Source: Cryptomeria japonica
Taxonomy: Eukaryota; Streptophyta; Pinopsida; Cupressales; Cupressaceae
Reading direction: 5' to 3'
Assembly (NCBI RefSeq): GCF_030272615.1
Contig: NC_081410.1
Location: 292,612,457 to 292,676,456 of the forward strand
Length of the DNA stretch: 64,000 bases
Shown here: in pieces, positions 46,490 to 57,964 of the stretch
Layout of the letters: each line of letters starts with the position of its first letter
How positions within the stretch are numbered: the first letter of the stretch is position 1
The notes under the pieces: model-generated
The model's input: the letters and a program-made list of their open reading frames with translations, nothing else
Told to the model about the DNA's origin: nothing
Database searches by the model: none
Program-made: the position numbers and the translations under genes

Positions 46490-48660
46490 ACTACCACCCG
46501 ACTTTATCCATCTCTATGGTTGTGGGTGAGAAGATCCTCCAGGTGCCTGTGTCACACGATCACCACTCCTTTGAGGAGGTTCCATGACTCCACCACTGCT
46601 AGTATCCATCCTCACAGTGGTATGATAGCTACTTTCCCTCTGGCTTTCTGCAACTAAATCCTCATATAATTGTCACCTGTGTGATGTCTCCTTCCCGGCC
46701 CGAAATAGTGCTCTAACGGTATCAACTGAGAGATTGTCTGATCCAACCTATTGAATGTGATCAAGAAGACCCTAAGTATCATGTTGTCTCCTAACAACCC
46801 TATCTCTCTCTGTCATGAGTGTCTACACCTATTCTCTAAGCTGATCTATCTATGCTCTGAGACTCTCCAAGGTATTCTGCTTGGGCACATCCTACTGAGG
46901 AACATGACCTTGAATCCCTTCATCTCCACCTGTTGGAATCTCAGCCCCAGTAGCTCTTAGAACCCATCATCTAATGAGAGGAACATGATCCTCTTGATCC
47001 TCCTCCTCTCCACCATGAACTATAATAACCCTAGGGTCTGGCTAAATTGAGCCAAAATAAATGCCTCTCCTGCAACCCCCATCCAGTCTAGTAATCCTAC
47101 CTCCTCCTGTAGAGGGTTACCCTCTGACTAATCTCATACCTAACCTACCAGTATCCCTCCCAATCCATCCTACCTCTCTCCCACCCATGGGAAGTGGTCT
47201 CCCAATCCTACCAACTGGTCCAAAAGGTCATCCATGGACTCTCAATCGACCTCCTCTTCATCCAGGTCTCCTACTGCCTCCACCTCTATCTCCTCCCTCA
47301 TCTCCATCACCTTCGGCCTCTTGAGCAACTCTAAGCTCTTATCTCCATCTTTGTCTCCTAATGATGGGATCATATAAATCCTCCTCCTCATCTCCTAAGC
47401 TAGGAGGAGAGTCTATTGGATCAGTAATATGAGAAAACAAGTGTGCAAGCATGTATTGAGCACGATTTGCAGTCACCCTAGGATCTAGAATGTGTAATCT
47501 CAAATGATAAGCCACCTTAGGAGTAGCCAAAAAATTTGTGTGAGCTATCTCAAAAGAAAAAGATGGTCCCCAATCTTGCCTATCCTTGTACCATTGTGCA
47601 TATATAGTGACACCAGTAGGCATGTGCTGAATGATACCAAATTATCTCAAAATGTGACTAATCAACTATCACTCAATAATGTATGGAGTATGACCAATGA
47701 GATATCTACTCTGCATAATATATGGTAATATTCATGCATCATCCATCCATGGCTCATAGTCGATATAAGGTCTCCAAATAAGACTATCCACTGAATTTAC
47801 AACCCAAAGCCAATACTCCATCTTACCCAGCTTAGGCTGAGTAAGGATACCTGCATATAAATAGACATATGGCTGCCTCTCACAATGTACTCTATGATGG
47901 ATAGGCCGAGTAATACAAATATGCTCCCAACACCAGATCTATAAAAGTGTGCATCCTATAGATAGACTAGCACTCTCATAAAAAACATCATGATTAAGAT
48001 AATGATACAAATGAGCGAGCATGTAAACACCCAAGCATATCAAGTCTGATGCTACATCATGCTCTGAAGAATCTCACCCCAACCAATAGAAAAACCTCGA
48101 GATCTCCTGTCTGGATAAATAAATCCACCAACCAAACCTACAAGAATCACTGGGAGAGTCTCATAATACATGATCATATCCTCCCATTGGATCTCTCCTC
48201 TGGAAATTCTCTCATCACCAAATATGGCTCTACAAGCCTCTGTCCCTCCACGATCCTGAAAATCATACTGGACTAACTCACCAGTCACGGGGATGTGGAG
48301 AATTCTGTAGGCATCCTCCAGTGTCACACTAATCTCACCAGTGGGCAGGTGGAAAGTGTTATGCTCGCTATACCATCTCTCTGATAAGGCAATCAACAAT
48401 CCCCTATTATGGGTAATATCAGGCATATATAACAAATGGTGTAATCCGCAGGCATATATGTGTCTAATCTCAGCCTATGTAAGCTCTAGCACTAAATGGC
48501 ACATAGCCGGGAATTTCTCCCAACACTGGAGAACATCTAGTTTCTCCTGTTTAACAAGAGAATTTGATCTCTATGAATCATCACTCAATCTATCTATCAA
48601 ATCAAAGAGATCGCTAATCTATTACATCGACAATTGGTACATATTTTCAAATGAAGCAAA
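46490..48660 (-). pseudogene. Element A antisense plant mobile domain (PMD) gene
   Basis: On the strand opposite A's pol. The best segment (48435-48052, 127 codons) reads RGLLIALSERWYSEHNTFHL, TGEISVTLEDAYRILHIPVTG, then VGGFIYPDRRSRGFSIGWG. This is the start of the PMD (MAIN/MAIL-like) fold found in plant nuclear proteins and in some transposons. It matches the Element C ORF residue by residue over long stretches. Downstream (48050-47340) the fold continues with stops and a frame change. The tail is charged, then Gly- and Arg-rich, and ends PPQRSGD...APGGSSHPQP near 46510, again like C. The plus-strand Pro-rich frame at 47061-47324 is its shadow. Decayed. Confidence 0.8.
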
Positions 48661-49748
48661 TTAGGCTATCAAATCAATATAAACCTATCAATCATGGTTT
48701 TCTATCAATCACTGAGTTCAATCAAACTCTATTATGCTCTTCATCAGAAACTGAATCGGTTTCTTAGAGATAATCTATAAATTTACCAATCAAATCACTT
48801 CAATCAATTGTTTATCCTATCAATCAACATTATCAAATTTCTATCAATCAAGACATCAATCGAATACCTATCAATCATAATTGCGCATCAAAATACATCA
48901 ATCAGATCATCAAAATGAATTTTAACATGAAAAAAATCAAACAAATTAATCTAAAACAAAAGAACTAATCTTTTAAACAAATGCGCTATTCTATTGAACA
49001 TAGGTGCTGAAACACACATATGCATGAACCTTTTTCATGAAAGTGCTAACCCTTGGAACAAAAGCATGAAACAGTCATATGTGCTACCCTTTTTAACATA
49101 TGCACAAACACTCAAAGCATAATCACTGACATAAAAAAAGTGCTAACATACATCATGAAGGCATGAACAAAACAAACAAATGTGATAAGACTATCAAAAG
49201 TGTTAACATCCAATGCATATGCCCTAACATACAAAACAAAAGCGTTAAATCATAAAGCTAGAAATCGAAAAAAATTAAAATAGCCTCACACGCGCTGAAA
49301 AAAAGGGAAAATCGTACGACAAGTTTCAAAAAAAGCTCAAGATAAGGTGCATAATGGATAACCATAGTCAAGAGGTCATTGATATCGTTGAACACACTCA
49401 AATCAATGGTTCTCGAATGAAATCACCATTTTGCCACCTCACTAATGAAAATTCTCTTCACAAGCTGACAAGGATTCAAATGAGATTAAAATTAACTTTG
49501 GTTAATTTTATATTTACCATTGGAAGGGTAATTAGTGCTTTTAAATGGGGAAATTTTATTTATTTTTTATAAATGAATTTATTTGAAGGAACATTTCAAT
49601 TATCGTCAGATCAATTGCTTATCCAAATTTTTCAATAATTTCACGATCAATCTCTCGAGGGGGCACACAATCAGGATTTTTATCTCCATCAAGCACACTC
49701 AAGGCTTGATTTAATCTTTGAAACAATATTGTCTCGATGTGATTTCAA
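48661..49748 (-). other. Antisense leader region and 3' end of Element A
   Basis: Upstream of the PMD gene on the minus strand. 48950-49260 is a loose array whose minus-strand reading gives GGTTAGCACTTTCATG, ATGTTAGCACTTTTT, GATTTAACGCTTTTGTT and similar, the same core and orientation relative to its gene as in the sense leader at 17925-18185. 48661-48940 is rich in ATCAATCA. 49349-49748 leads to the LTR; no strong purine tract stands directly before 49749, though CTCGAGGGGGCAC occurs at 49654-49666. Confidence 0.7.
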
Positions 49749-50890
49749 AGAATACACATAAAAATGACTATGAGCAATTAAATAAATATTTTATATTTAT
49801 TTAATAATTATTCTTTTATTAAATAGTTAATCTGAAAAGTTTAATTTATTTAATTCATTTCATGTCTTTCTATTAATTAATTTAATTGAAATATTTTATT
49901 AATTAATTCATTTATCCTTTTCTTCTAATCAATTTAATAAATATTTAATATTTAATTATTCCTTCAATCAATTAAATATCTAATATTTAACAGTTATTCC
50001 TCTATCCTATAGTCTCAATTATTAAATGATTTCTTAAATTATTTAATTTCATTTTCGAACTCATCTTCCATCTCCACTTCATCTTTCATTTTCCAACTCA
50101 TTCATCATGTGGCTAAATTAATTTAACAAAATTAAATAAATAAAACATTTATTAACCACTTATCTCCAACTTCCAAAATAAATGAAATATTGTGTACATA
50201 CACATATTTCTTAACCTTCTTCTATATTCTCTCCAACATCCCTATATCTTAGGAAGGACTTGAGTCCAATTGTCCTCTCATGCCTAAATCTTCCCCAACC
50301 ATCCCTAGATTCCCTCAGTCAGCAACCTAGTCAAGGTGAGATGAGTGAAACTTGTCTTCTCCTTCCCCCTTACTCTCAACCTTCACCTTTGCTCATAGCC
50401 ATCCAAATTTCTAGATCTGATCATGACTGTTGATCTCGGCCACATCATCTTATCCTCTCAAAGTCTATAAATGTAGGGAGTTTGAGTTGAGAAAGAGCTA
50501 GTCTTCAAGTGAGTTTTCAAGTTAACAATTTGAGAAACTTTATGCATCCGTGAGTTTTAATTTTGAAGCAATTTAGCATAATCATTTAGCTTTAAATCAT
50601 TTGCATTGCATATCATAGTATCAGTTAACTATCAGTTATCAGTGCATTATTCATATGCCATCTTGGAAGTTACCAGTGCTTGTCTGAGAGAAAATCTTCT
50701 GCAACCAGGAACAGTGGAGTTAGGACACAATGAGACTTAAATCATGAAGGTAAAAATAATGTTTTTATTTTAATATTCATTTCATGTAGTTTCATTGGTT
50801 GAGTTTGGATTTCCTGTAGCATTTCCTTTGTATTTGATGAAACTAACATGTTGCAGGCAGTATTATGATGATGAAATTCAAGTCAACACA
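49749..50890 (+). repeat. Element A 3' LTR
   Basis: Aligns with 16694-17813 from ATACACATAAAAATG to GTCAACACA. Its first two bases are AG in place of TG. It is followed by AATAT (50891-50895), the same five bases that precede the 5' LTR. It differs from the 5' LTR at many single bases and has small indels (a duplicated TAATATTTAA stretch near 49945), so the insertion is old. Confidence 0.88.
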
Positions 50891-50895
50891 AATAT

Positions 50896-51990
50896 TAATA
50901 ACATCAAACATTCTGGTAATCCCACAAGTTGGTGTTTTCTCTATAATATACATGGGTATGATATTTGATTTTTCAAATTTACAAATACCAATGATTACTT
51001 AGTAAGATGAGTTTTTGCATGTTCAGTTCTTTGAATAACAAACTTTTCAACTGCTCAACAAAGATTGAAAAATGATGAAGCATTCTCATGATAGTTGGAA
51101 TGTCCATTGAATGAGTGAACGGTTCTTCTATAGACTATTTGAATAGTAAAACATAGTAATGTTTTGACTTTGTAGATTACATGAAATATATTTTATTGTT
51201 GCAGAAAGGGGTTGATAAGGGTTTCAATGATCTTGATTGAGAAACTTGGTTGAAGGATAGTTTGATATGATATAAATCTAAATGAAAGAGTTGTGTTTTT
51301 TGTTTCTAATGAATGTATAAGCATATTTATTATGTTTTGTTTACTATTGTAGATTAAGAACAATATAGTCTTTTCTATGTAATGAATTAGAGTAACCCTT
51401 TATATTCTGATTATTTTCTTCATGACTGTACTACAGAGGTTATATATGCTCTTTGATATTATTGTATATTTTGTATTTGGAGAGAGTAGTGAGAGATGCG
51501 ATTGTGAGTTATAGAATTCATCTGTAACAAGTGATGTTAATGCAAGCAAAGTAATACTATGTGTGTTTCACTCTTTTACATAGATGGAGTTGGTGCTTCT
51601 AAATTTATGAAGAGTTGGTGCTCTTAAACTTGTAAGGGGTTTGGTTCTCCTAGGGTTGGTGCTTTGAATGTAGCCAGTGAGGTTTTGGTCAATCATACCC
51701 TGATTCTATGATTAGTGAGATCTCTACCAGTGAGGCATACCTGTAATCAATGAGATTTTAGAGGCTGGATTTGGATAGTAGATCCAAGCAACATTTCTCC
51801 TATGGTTTTTCCCATCTAGGGTTTTCCACATACATACTAGTGCTATGGTGTCTCTTTTCTAATTGCTATTCCTTGTGAGTGCTTTGATGTTTATGCATTT
51901 AATTTTGAAAGTTAATATTTTCAAAGTTTTAATAAATCATTGATTTAACCGCCCCCCCCCCCCCTCTCAGTGATCTAGTATATTCTAACA
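50896..51990 (+). mobile_element. Copia-type LTR, right part (split by Element A)
   Basis: AT-rich sequence ending in features of a copia LTR 3' end: CATCTAGGGTTTTCCACATA (51808-51827), a tract of 14 C residues near 51952-51965, CTCTCAGTGATCTAG, and TATTCTAACA at 51981-51990. No primer-binding site follows, as expected for a 3' or solo LTR. With 15821-16693 it would form one LTR of about 1.97 kb. Confidence 0.45.
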
Positions 51991-53479
51991 GGTTCAAAGG
52001 TATTCATTGCAACTATGTATTTCTTTATGGTTGATTAATATTATGAAGTATGGATGCTTTTGGAGGTTGGATTTTTCCCTCATGAGGGTTTTCCTAGGGT
52101 ATATCTTGTGTTATCTTGTGGCTTGTCTATTTTATCTTTACATTATGGTGATTCCATAAGCTTCTATGCATGCTTTTGTCTCATCAATTATGTAGGAAAT
52201 GAATTATTTGTATGTGGGTATAAATAATTATTTCCTAATAGATGGTATTAGAGCTTTCATGGTTGATTTTGTGTTATAACCCTAGCTTGAGTACAAGAGG
52301 TACAAAGTGGAAGCCATGAGTATGCATGAAAGGGTTAGGACATTACAAGGTATTAAATACACTTGAATATTGTTTTATTGAAAATATATGGCATTTAGGT
52401 TCATTTTTGTGATGGGTTGTTTGTAGATTTAAGGTTTGGAAAATATTTGGTCAAATGGGTTTCCTTTGGATACACTTTTAAATGAGGTTTTTTGAGAGAG
52501 TTTACAGAAATGTCTTGGTAAAAAGAGGACCTCACAATAGGATATAGGTTGTTTGAGAAACAAAAATTGATATAAAATTTGTCCTATTTTGCCTATAGTT
52601 GAAAAAATTACAAAAAAAAATTATTTTATGGTCATGGTCCAGTCATCAAATTTGTTTAGGCATCTACAAAAAATAAAAAATATTACTTATTCCCATTGCA
52701 TTTTGTACCTTCAAATTAAAAATAAAAAATATGAAAAATGTTGAGGGGCACGTTTTTGTTTGAGCAAAAAAATAATTTAAAAAATTAATATGTTTTGGGG
52801 GTGTGGGGCCACCACCCCCTGACACCCCTTGCCTTCTTGTAGAGTGGTACTTAGTGGTACCACATGTAACACAAAGTACTAAAGGGTACTTTATGGTACC
52901 TTGTGGTTCTGCAAGTACCACCACCATCCATTGGGCAGTGTAAGTCCCAGTGGAGGAAATGTAGCTACCAACAATTTCACCACTCACAACTTGAAGAAAT
53001 AGTGGAGCCGGCTAGCACGACATTGGGCCATAGTGTAGTTCCCACTCTTGAGCAGACTCTTGTTTCATTTTGGATTGACTTGATTATACCTTTATTTTGT
53101 GTGATGGATATGATTTGATTTATGTGATGCATGGATATTGACTATGACTATTTATGTTCTCAGTTGATGATTTTGATGATAGACATTACATGACCTGATA
53201 CTATTGATTTTATTGACTGTACTCATGACTAACTATGATTCCTAGATGGTTAGTAATGGCATTCTAGTTATCATGTTCTTTGATAGATTTTATGGATCTT
53301 GCTTCAATTGGAATGGACATACTAACCCTAGTTTGATTTACTTATGATGCGATGTTTCATGATTTATATGTTCACTATATGGATACTATTTGACTGTCTT
53401 CATGGGGGATCAATGTCACATCACTCATTGTGAGCGGGATGTGTTGTTGCGATATCCCTCCACCTGCTTGTTTTGTATG

Positions 53480-53525
<46 letters not shown>

Positions 53526-53808
53526 TGTATGTGCACTTGTATCTTCGTTGTGGTTGCAAGGTTGCAGGTACTAAGACATTCAGTCCTCCCTGACAACTAG
53601 GTGTGAGCTCCCCTCGCTTTATAGGTGTGAACATGTATCTTCCCAATGGCAATATGTGGTTTGGAGGTGTCACTGATTCCCTACCCACACTCTAGGTCTA
53701 GGTTGTCATTGAGTACTTGTTGTCAGTCTTGGTGAATTTCACCATGTCTTGTAGGTCCTCATGATTTGTGAGTGTACATTAGGAAATAGGAAATCATCAC
53801 AAAACAAA
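51991..53808 (+). other. Second copia LTR end with primer-binding site; microsatellite
   Basis: 52060-52250 looks like another copia LTR end (TTTTTCCCTCATGAGGGTTT, AATTATTTCCTAATA). It is followed by TGGTATTAGAGCTTTCATGG at about 52243-52262, very close to the copia TGGTATCAGAGC primer-binding site and spacer. The interior that should follow is cut short; no gag motif is seen before Element C. 53475-53532 is a compound microsatellite, (TA)n then (TGTA)n; the open frames with YIHTYIHT or CMYVCMYV runs are products of it. Confidence 0.6.
53475..53532. repeat. Compound microsatellite (TA)n(TGTA)n
   Basis: About ten TA units followed by about eight TGTA units. Likely variable in length between individuals. 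Confidence 0.95.
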
Positions 53809-55318
53809 GATAAACGTAATAGCTCAATCACAAATGCATTCATTGCAATGAATCTATCCTAAGACACATTCAATAGAGACATGAAAACAAAGCATACAAA
53901 ACTAGAAATTATGCAAACCATAGACACGATTTGAATGCTCCTTCATGTGGCTCCATTGTTCTTCTTTCCTCTCCAAATAGTTGTGGATCTCACCTCCAAG
54001 TGCACACACAATTGAAAGCAAGTAGACGGGATTTTTGATCAAGAGTACTAGAAGCGTAAATTCGATAGTCTGATTAAGGATTCTTAATTAAGGGGTTTGA
54101 TTGAAGAAGATCATCCAATTTATAGAAGAATTGGAGAGATGACAAGATTATCATGATTCAATTCAAATGGAAATTGCAAATCAATTATGTCAATTATGAC
54201 AAATTTATGACAAATTATGCACCTTCTATGCAAAATTTGTTGATTGATAATTTATGACAAATTATGACAACTTCTATGTCAAAATTGATTGATTGTCAAT
54301 TATGACAAATTTATGACAAATTGACATGTCATTTCCATGAATTTAGGAGAGAAATAGGAGGAATTTGAAATTAGGAATTTAAAAAATTAGGAAATTAGAG
54401 AATTGATGAAAATTAGAAATTAGGTAAATTAATTAATAATTTGTCATTTATTAATTAATTCACAAAGAAGAATAATTAGCCAATTAAATGAACATTTAAT
54501 TGTGACAAGAAAACTTAGGATAAATAAATAATTTATTAATCCTAAAGGAGGAAATGACAAATCAGGTTAAATGATGAAATCACAAAACCCTAGAAGATGA
54601 ATTAGCAATGCAAGAATGACAATTAGGTCTTGAAAGATAATTGACTCGATCATGATTTAAATTTGGATTGATAAATGACCAATGTGATAAATGATTTAAT
54701 TGATAAAATGCACCAATTGACGAGGAACAATGACAAATTGATCCAAATTGACACGATTGAGAAAGACGATGATCGATGACAAATCGATCATGAAATGACA
54801 AGATTCACAAGAGGACAAGGATTGATGACAAAATAGATTGCAAGACGACAGGATTGAAAATGACCACGATTGATGACAAATCAATCGCAAAATGACAAGA
54901 TCGAACATGACAACGACCGATGACAAATCAATCGTTAATCGACAAGATTGAAGGATTGAAAATAAATCGACAAGATTGATAAGAGGACAACGATCGATGA
55001 CAAATCGATTGCAAGATTGATAGGAGGAAAAAACCCTAATTAGGATTGACGATGTCCAAAATAATAACAAATGAGCATGCACATTGATGCGACAGGATAA
55101 AATCGATCAAAATCATGATTGGATATTGTTGTCGACAAGACCAAATTTGAGAGTAAGACGACTGAAGAATGTAGAAGAATGACTCAATGCTCGGAAATGA
55201 TAAAGACCAAGTGCGTGACATAGGAGAAATGTTAATGCAACGCAAAAACCTAAAAGGAGGCAATGCGCAAATGTTAAAGTATGACTTCGCAAGCGTTGAC
55301 CATTTTTAGGTGTCTACA
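53809..55318 (-). repeat. Element C 3' LTR
   Basis: Same family as the B LTRs but diverged. The right end, TAGGTGTCTACA at 55307-55318, corresponds to B's TTAGATGTCTACA. The left end is set by similarity of GATAAACGTAATAGCTCAAT to B's TGTTAAACTAGCTCAAC and is uncertain by a few bases. 54771-55027 holds a diverged form of the self-complementary array. Confidence 0.82.
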
Positions 55319-56113
55319 TTTTGCCCCTCTTTGAGACAATGCAATTGTAAGCGTTGTTTCAAAGAACAATAATGAAAATGCCCCAGACAATAATAATGAC
55401 ATATGCATGCCCCCTCGAGGAATTGGCCGGCAACATGCAGAAAAGAGGCCAATTAATCGATAAGAATGATAGGATCGAACGGACTGACAATCAGAGATCG
55501 GATGCATGAAGGACAAGCCATTGAAGACACAAAAGACCGCGATGAACATAAGATGGAGAGGGTGTACGTCCATCTATGCACTGACAAATATCTATAAATG
55601 AGACCAAGAGAGTGATAATTTGTTCATTTGCACTAGACAAAGAGAAGAATTTGTTGCTCTGGACAAGGACACTTGCAGATAGATGGTGAACATTCCAATG
55701 GCGGATCACCTAGGGGAACATGTACGCACATTCAGACGACTGGAGGATGCAGGAGCAGCGGTATGTATCTCGAAAACCCATGTTTTCAATTTGATGAATT
55801 TGACTCGTTTGCGGGACATTGCGGGGCCCACAAGGGATGCAAAAGAGGACTTCTGCACTTGTGTAGTCTAATTCTGCGCTTGTGTAGGAAGACACAAGCG
55901 CAAGTTACCTGACATAGGCGCAGGTTCTTTGACACAGGCGCAAGTGTGCATTGGAAACTCTAATTTTGGTCAAAACGGCATACAAATGCTCCGGAAAAGG
56001 GGGACAAGGATAGGATAGGTCAAATGAGATGAAAAACACCCTGATTAGACATGAAAATGAGGAAATACAACCCGTAGGAGAAAACCCTAAAACTGACAAA
56101 ATTTGCCCCAATT
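55319..56113 (+). other. Purine tract and putative leader of the antisense PMD gene
   Basis: 55319-55334 is the polypurine tract (minus strand). On the plus strand, 55850-55955 carries TTCTGCACTTGTGTAG and TTCTGCGCTTGTGTAG, then reversed units (GACACAAGCGCAAG, GACATAGGCGCAGG, GACACAGGCGCAAG). 55876-55885 and 55892-55901 pair perfectly (GCGCTTGTGT / ACACAAGCGC, 6-base loop). The AAAACCCTAAAACTGACAAA stretch lies just before the ATG at 56114. This parallels the GCGC-type arrays in the sense leaders. Confidence 0.65.
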
Positions 56114-57130
56114 GTGATGCAGAGTCGACAGTATCCCTTGATCACATGGGAGAACCGACCGGATTGCTTCATGCTACGACATAGACTCAGGAGCACAGAG
56201 AGAGATACCTTAGCAGGACTAGGGATATACTATGTCACATTCATGCTCGAGATTAGGGCAAACATAGGACTGCTTACCGCATTGGCAGAGCGATGGCATT
56301 CAGAGACCTCCTCATTCCATCTGGTGACCGGAGAGGCGACGGTGACACTGGAGGATGTATGGCGTATCCTCCGCATTCTGATTCATGGAGAGATGATAGA
56401 GTATGACCCAGTGACAGGGAGAGAGGCATTGTGCAGATTATTTGAGTGCGATGCAGATGAGTTGGATATCGTCGAGAGGGAGATTGGCTGGGAGACTATG
56501 GCATCAGAGTATGATCGACGATATGTGGTGATAGCAGTGGTGATAGGATGTCTACTAGCAGGAGACAGACGAGGACATGGATTCCCTATTGGATGGGGAA
56601 GAGTGCTGGAGTGGATGGCGATAGAGGGGATAGTGTATGCATGGGGACCATGTGTACTGGCTATGCTATATTTTCAGCTGCATCAGATAGCATATCAGGG
56701 AGTGCAAACTTTGAGTTGTGGAGTTACACTGCTACAAGTATGGGCATTTGAGCACATAGCCATATGTCGACCGATTACAGAGAGACAGGTTGTACCACAC
56801 CGACCATATGTGTATTGCTATGGTGGAGCACTGAGACAGGGTCCATTTGGATACATACTATATTGGCGACATGAGCTAGACAGATTGAGAGAGTTCATAT
56901 GGAGGCCATATCGTGATTGCCCCGGATGGTCAGATGATAGTGAGGAGCTACCTTATTGCAGACAGGAGAGGTACTTGATTGGGCGACCAGTGAACCGCCA
57001 GAGAGTGATTGAGTTGTACCTGCCAGAGAGAGTGAGACGACAGTTTGGAGAGAGACAGGATGTACCTAGGAGAACTGCACACTTTGCCCGATCTCACAGA
57101 GAGACGAGTCAGTGGGGGAGTATGATTTAG
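56114..57130 (+). CDS. Antisense PMD protein of Element C, 338 aa
   Basis: Intact ORF on the strand opposite pol. The start at ATG 56114 (MQSRQYPLITWENRPDC) is the first in frame after the leader, though the ATG three bases earlier would differ only by one Met. Residues about 50-75 read IGLLTALAERWHSETSSFHL, then TGEATVTLEDVWRILRI, the opening motif of the plant mobile domain. GHGFPIGWGRVLEWM at about 150-165 and VWAFEHIAICRP at about 210-222 are further PMD-type landmarks, and a Trp/Tyr-rich C-terminal half follows. Known PMD proteins (MAIN, MAIL1) act in the nucleus in silencing and genome stability; a role in helping the element escape or use silencing is only a guess. The matching frame in Element A is broken; here 338 codons are open. 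Confidence 0.78.
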   Translation: MMQSRQYPLITWENRPDCFMLRHRLRSTERDTLAGLGIYYVTFMLEIRANIGLLTALAERWHSETSSFHLVTGEATVTLEDVWRILRILIHGEMIEYDPVTGREALCRLFECDADELDIVEREIGWETMASEYDRRYVVIAVVIGCLLAGDRRGHGFPIGWGRVLEWMAIEGIVYAWGPCVLAMLYFQLHQIAYQGVQTLSCGVTLLQVWAFEHIAICRPITERQVVPHRPYVYCYGGALRQGPFGYILYWRHELDRLREFIWRPYRDCPGWSDDSEELPYCRQERYLIGRPVNRQRVIELYLPERVRRQFGERQDVPRRTAHFARSHRETSQWGSMI

Positions 57131-57964
57131 CCACACATAGCCTATGCTGACTTTGCATAGCTACAGCTGAGATAGTGGGATTGGGGATCAGATGTGGTGG
57201 ATGCTGGGATGACAAAGGAGTATGATAGATGGTTTGCCTGATGGCGGCCAGTGCCATTGACAGATCCAGACATTCCAGTACCTAGGTGACAGGAAGACTT
57301 CCCACTCATAGGAGAGGAGGAGGGAGATGAGGAGGATGAGGAGGAGGACGGTGATGAGGGTGGGGATGATGAGGATAGAGATGAGGATGAGGATGAGGAT
57401 GACAGAGATGATGAGGATAGAGACGAGGATGGTGGGGGTGACGAGGATGAGCCAGATTCAGGCGAACATGAGGCATTGCAGGATATATCCATAGAGCCAG
57501 AGACAGCTAGGATAGAGGAGATGGAGATGTGCAGGGCTACCATAGCAAGTCAGCAGGATCACATTGAGACTTTAGAGAGACAGCAGGACCAGTTCAGAGC
57601 GGAGATAGCTAGACTCATAGTGGCTCGAGATGCAGCGATTGCTCAGGCACAGTGAGAGGAACAAAGAGTCACTGAGTATATTGGGTCGATTCGGGATGCC
57701 AGTGTACAGGAGCTAGGACAAATGTTGGTAGAGACCGGAGAGGAGATACACCATTGGAGGACACTATATGAGAGTGCAGTTCCACCAGACTAGAGAGCAC
57801 CTTCATATCAGGCACGATCGAGGACAGAGAGCAGGGCATGCTCTCGGAGGTCATTGAGTAGCATGGGAGTGAGTGGACCTATGAGACCACCACAGCCAGG
57901 ACCAGGAGGGACATCATCCACGAGACATGGCAAGGATGAGGAGGACAGAGGGAGCACCCAGTGA
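57131..57964 (+). pseudogene. C-terminal extension of the antisense PMD frame
   Basis: The same frame continues to TGA 57962-57964 (616 codons in all from 56114), interrupted by seven stops (TAG 57128 first). Between stops the protein is coherent. A Trp-rich linker is followed by a long acidic run of Asp, Glu and Gly (57310-57450), a coiled coil (EEMEMCRATIASQQDHIETL, RQQDQFRAEIARLIVARDAA; about 57510-57650), and a basic Pro/Gly tail (PMRPPQPGPGG). Element A ends the same way. The Ser-rich minus-strand frame at 57142-57543 is its shadow. The first stop may have shortened the functional protein to 338 aa, or the copy is simply decaying. Confidence 0.72.

Larger units (their letters stand above)
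16694..50890 (+). mobile_element. Element A: Tat-type Ty3/gypsy retrotransposon with two nested insertions
   Basis: The outer limits are two related LTRs (16694-17813 and 49749-50890) flanked by AATAT at 16689-16693 and 50891-50895. Between them, in order, lie a primer-binding site, a long leader, gag, protease, G-patch, reverse transcriptase, RNase H, a second RNase H, integrase, a non-coding 3' region and an antisense PMD gene. The second RNase H places it in the Tat group, an established marker of that lineage. The copia-type element at 18709-25190 and Element B at 35392-45794 are inserted in it, so A alone is about 17 kb. Every coding domain is broken by stops or frameshifts, so it is old and cannot move by itself. 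Confidence 0.85.

Noticed and set aside
47061-47324. Plus-strand proline-rich ORF of 87 codons
   Set aside because: It is the reverse strand of the Gly/Arg-rich tail of the antisense PMD gene of Element A.
53375-53688. Open frames with YIHTYIHT and CMYVCMYV runs
   Set aside because: Translation of the (TA)n(TGTA)n microsatellite on both strands.
57142-57543. Minus-strand serine-rich ORF of 133 codons
   Set aside because: Shadow of the GAG/GAT-rich acidic stretch in the PMD frame on the plus strand.
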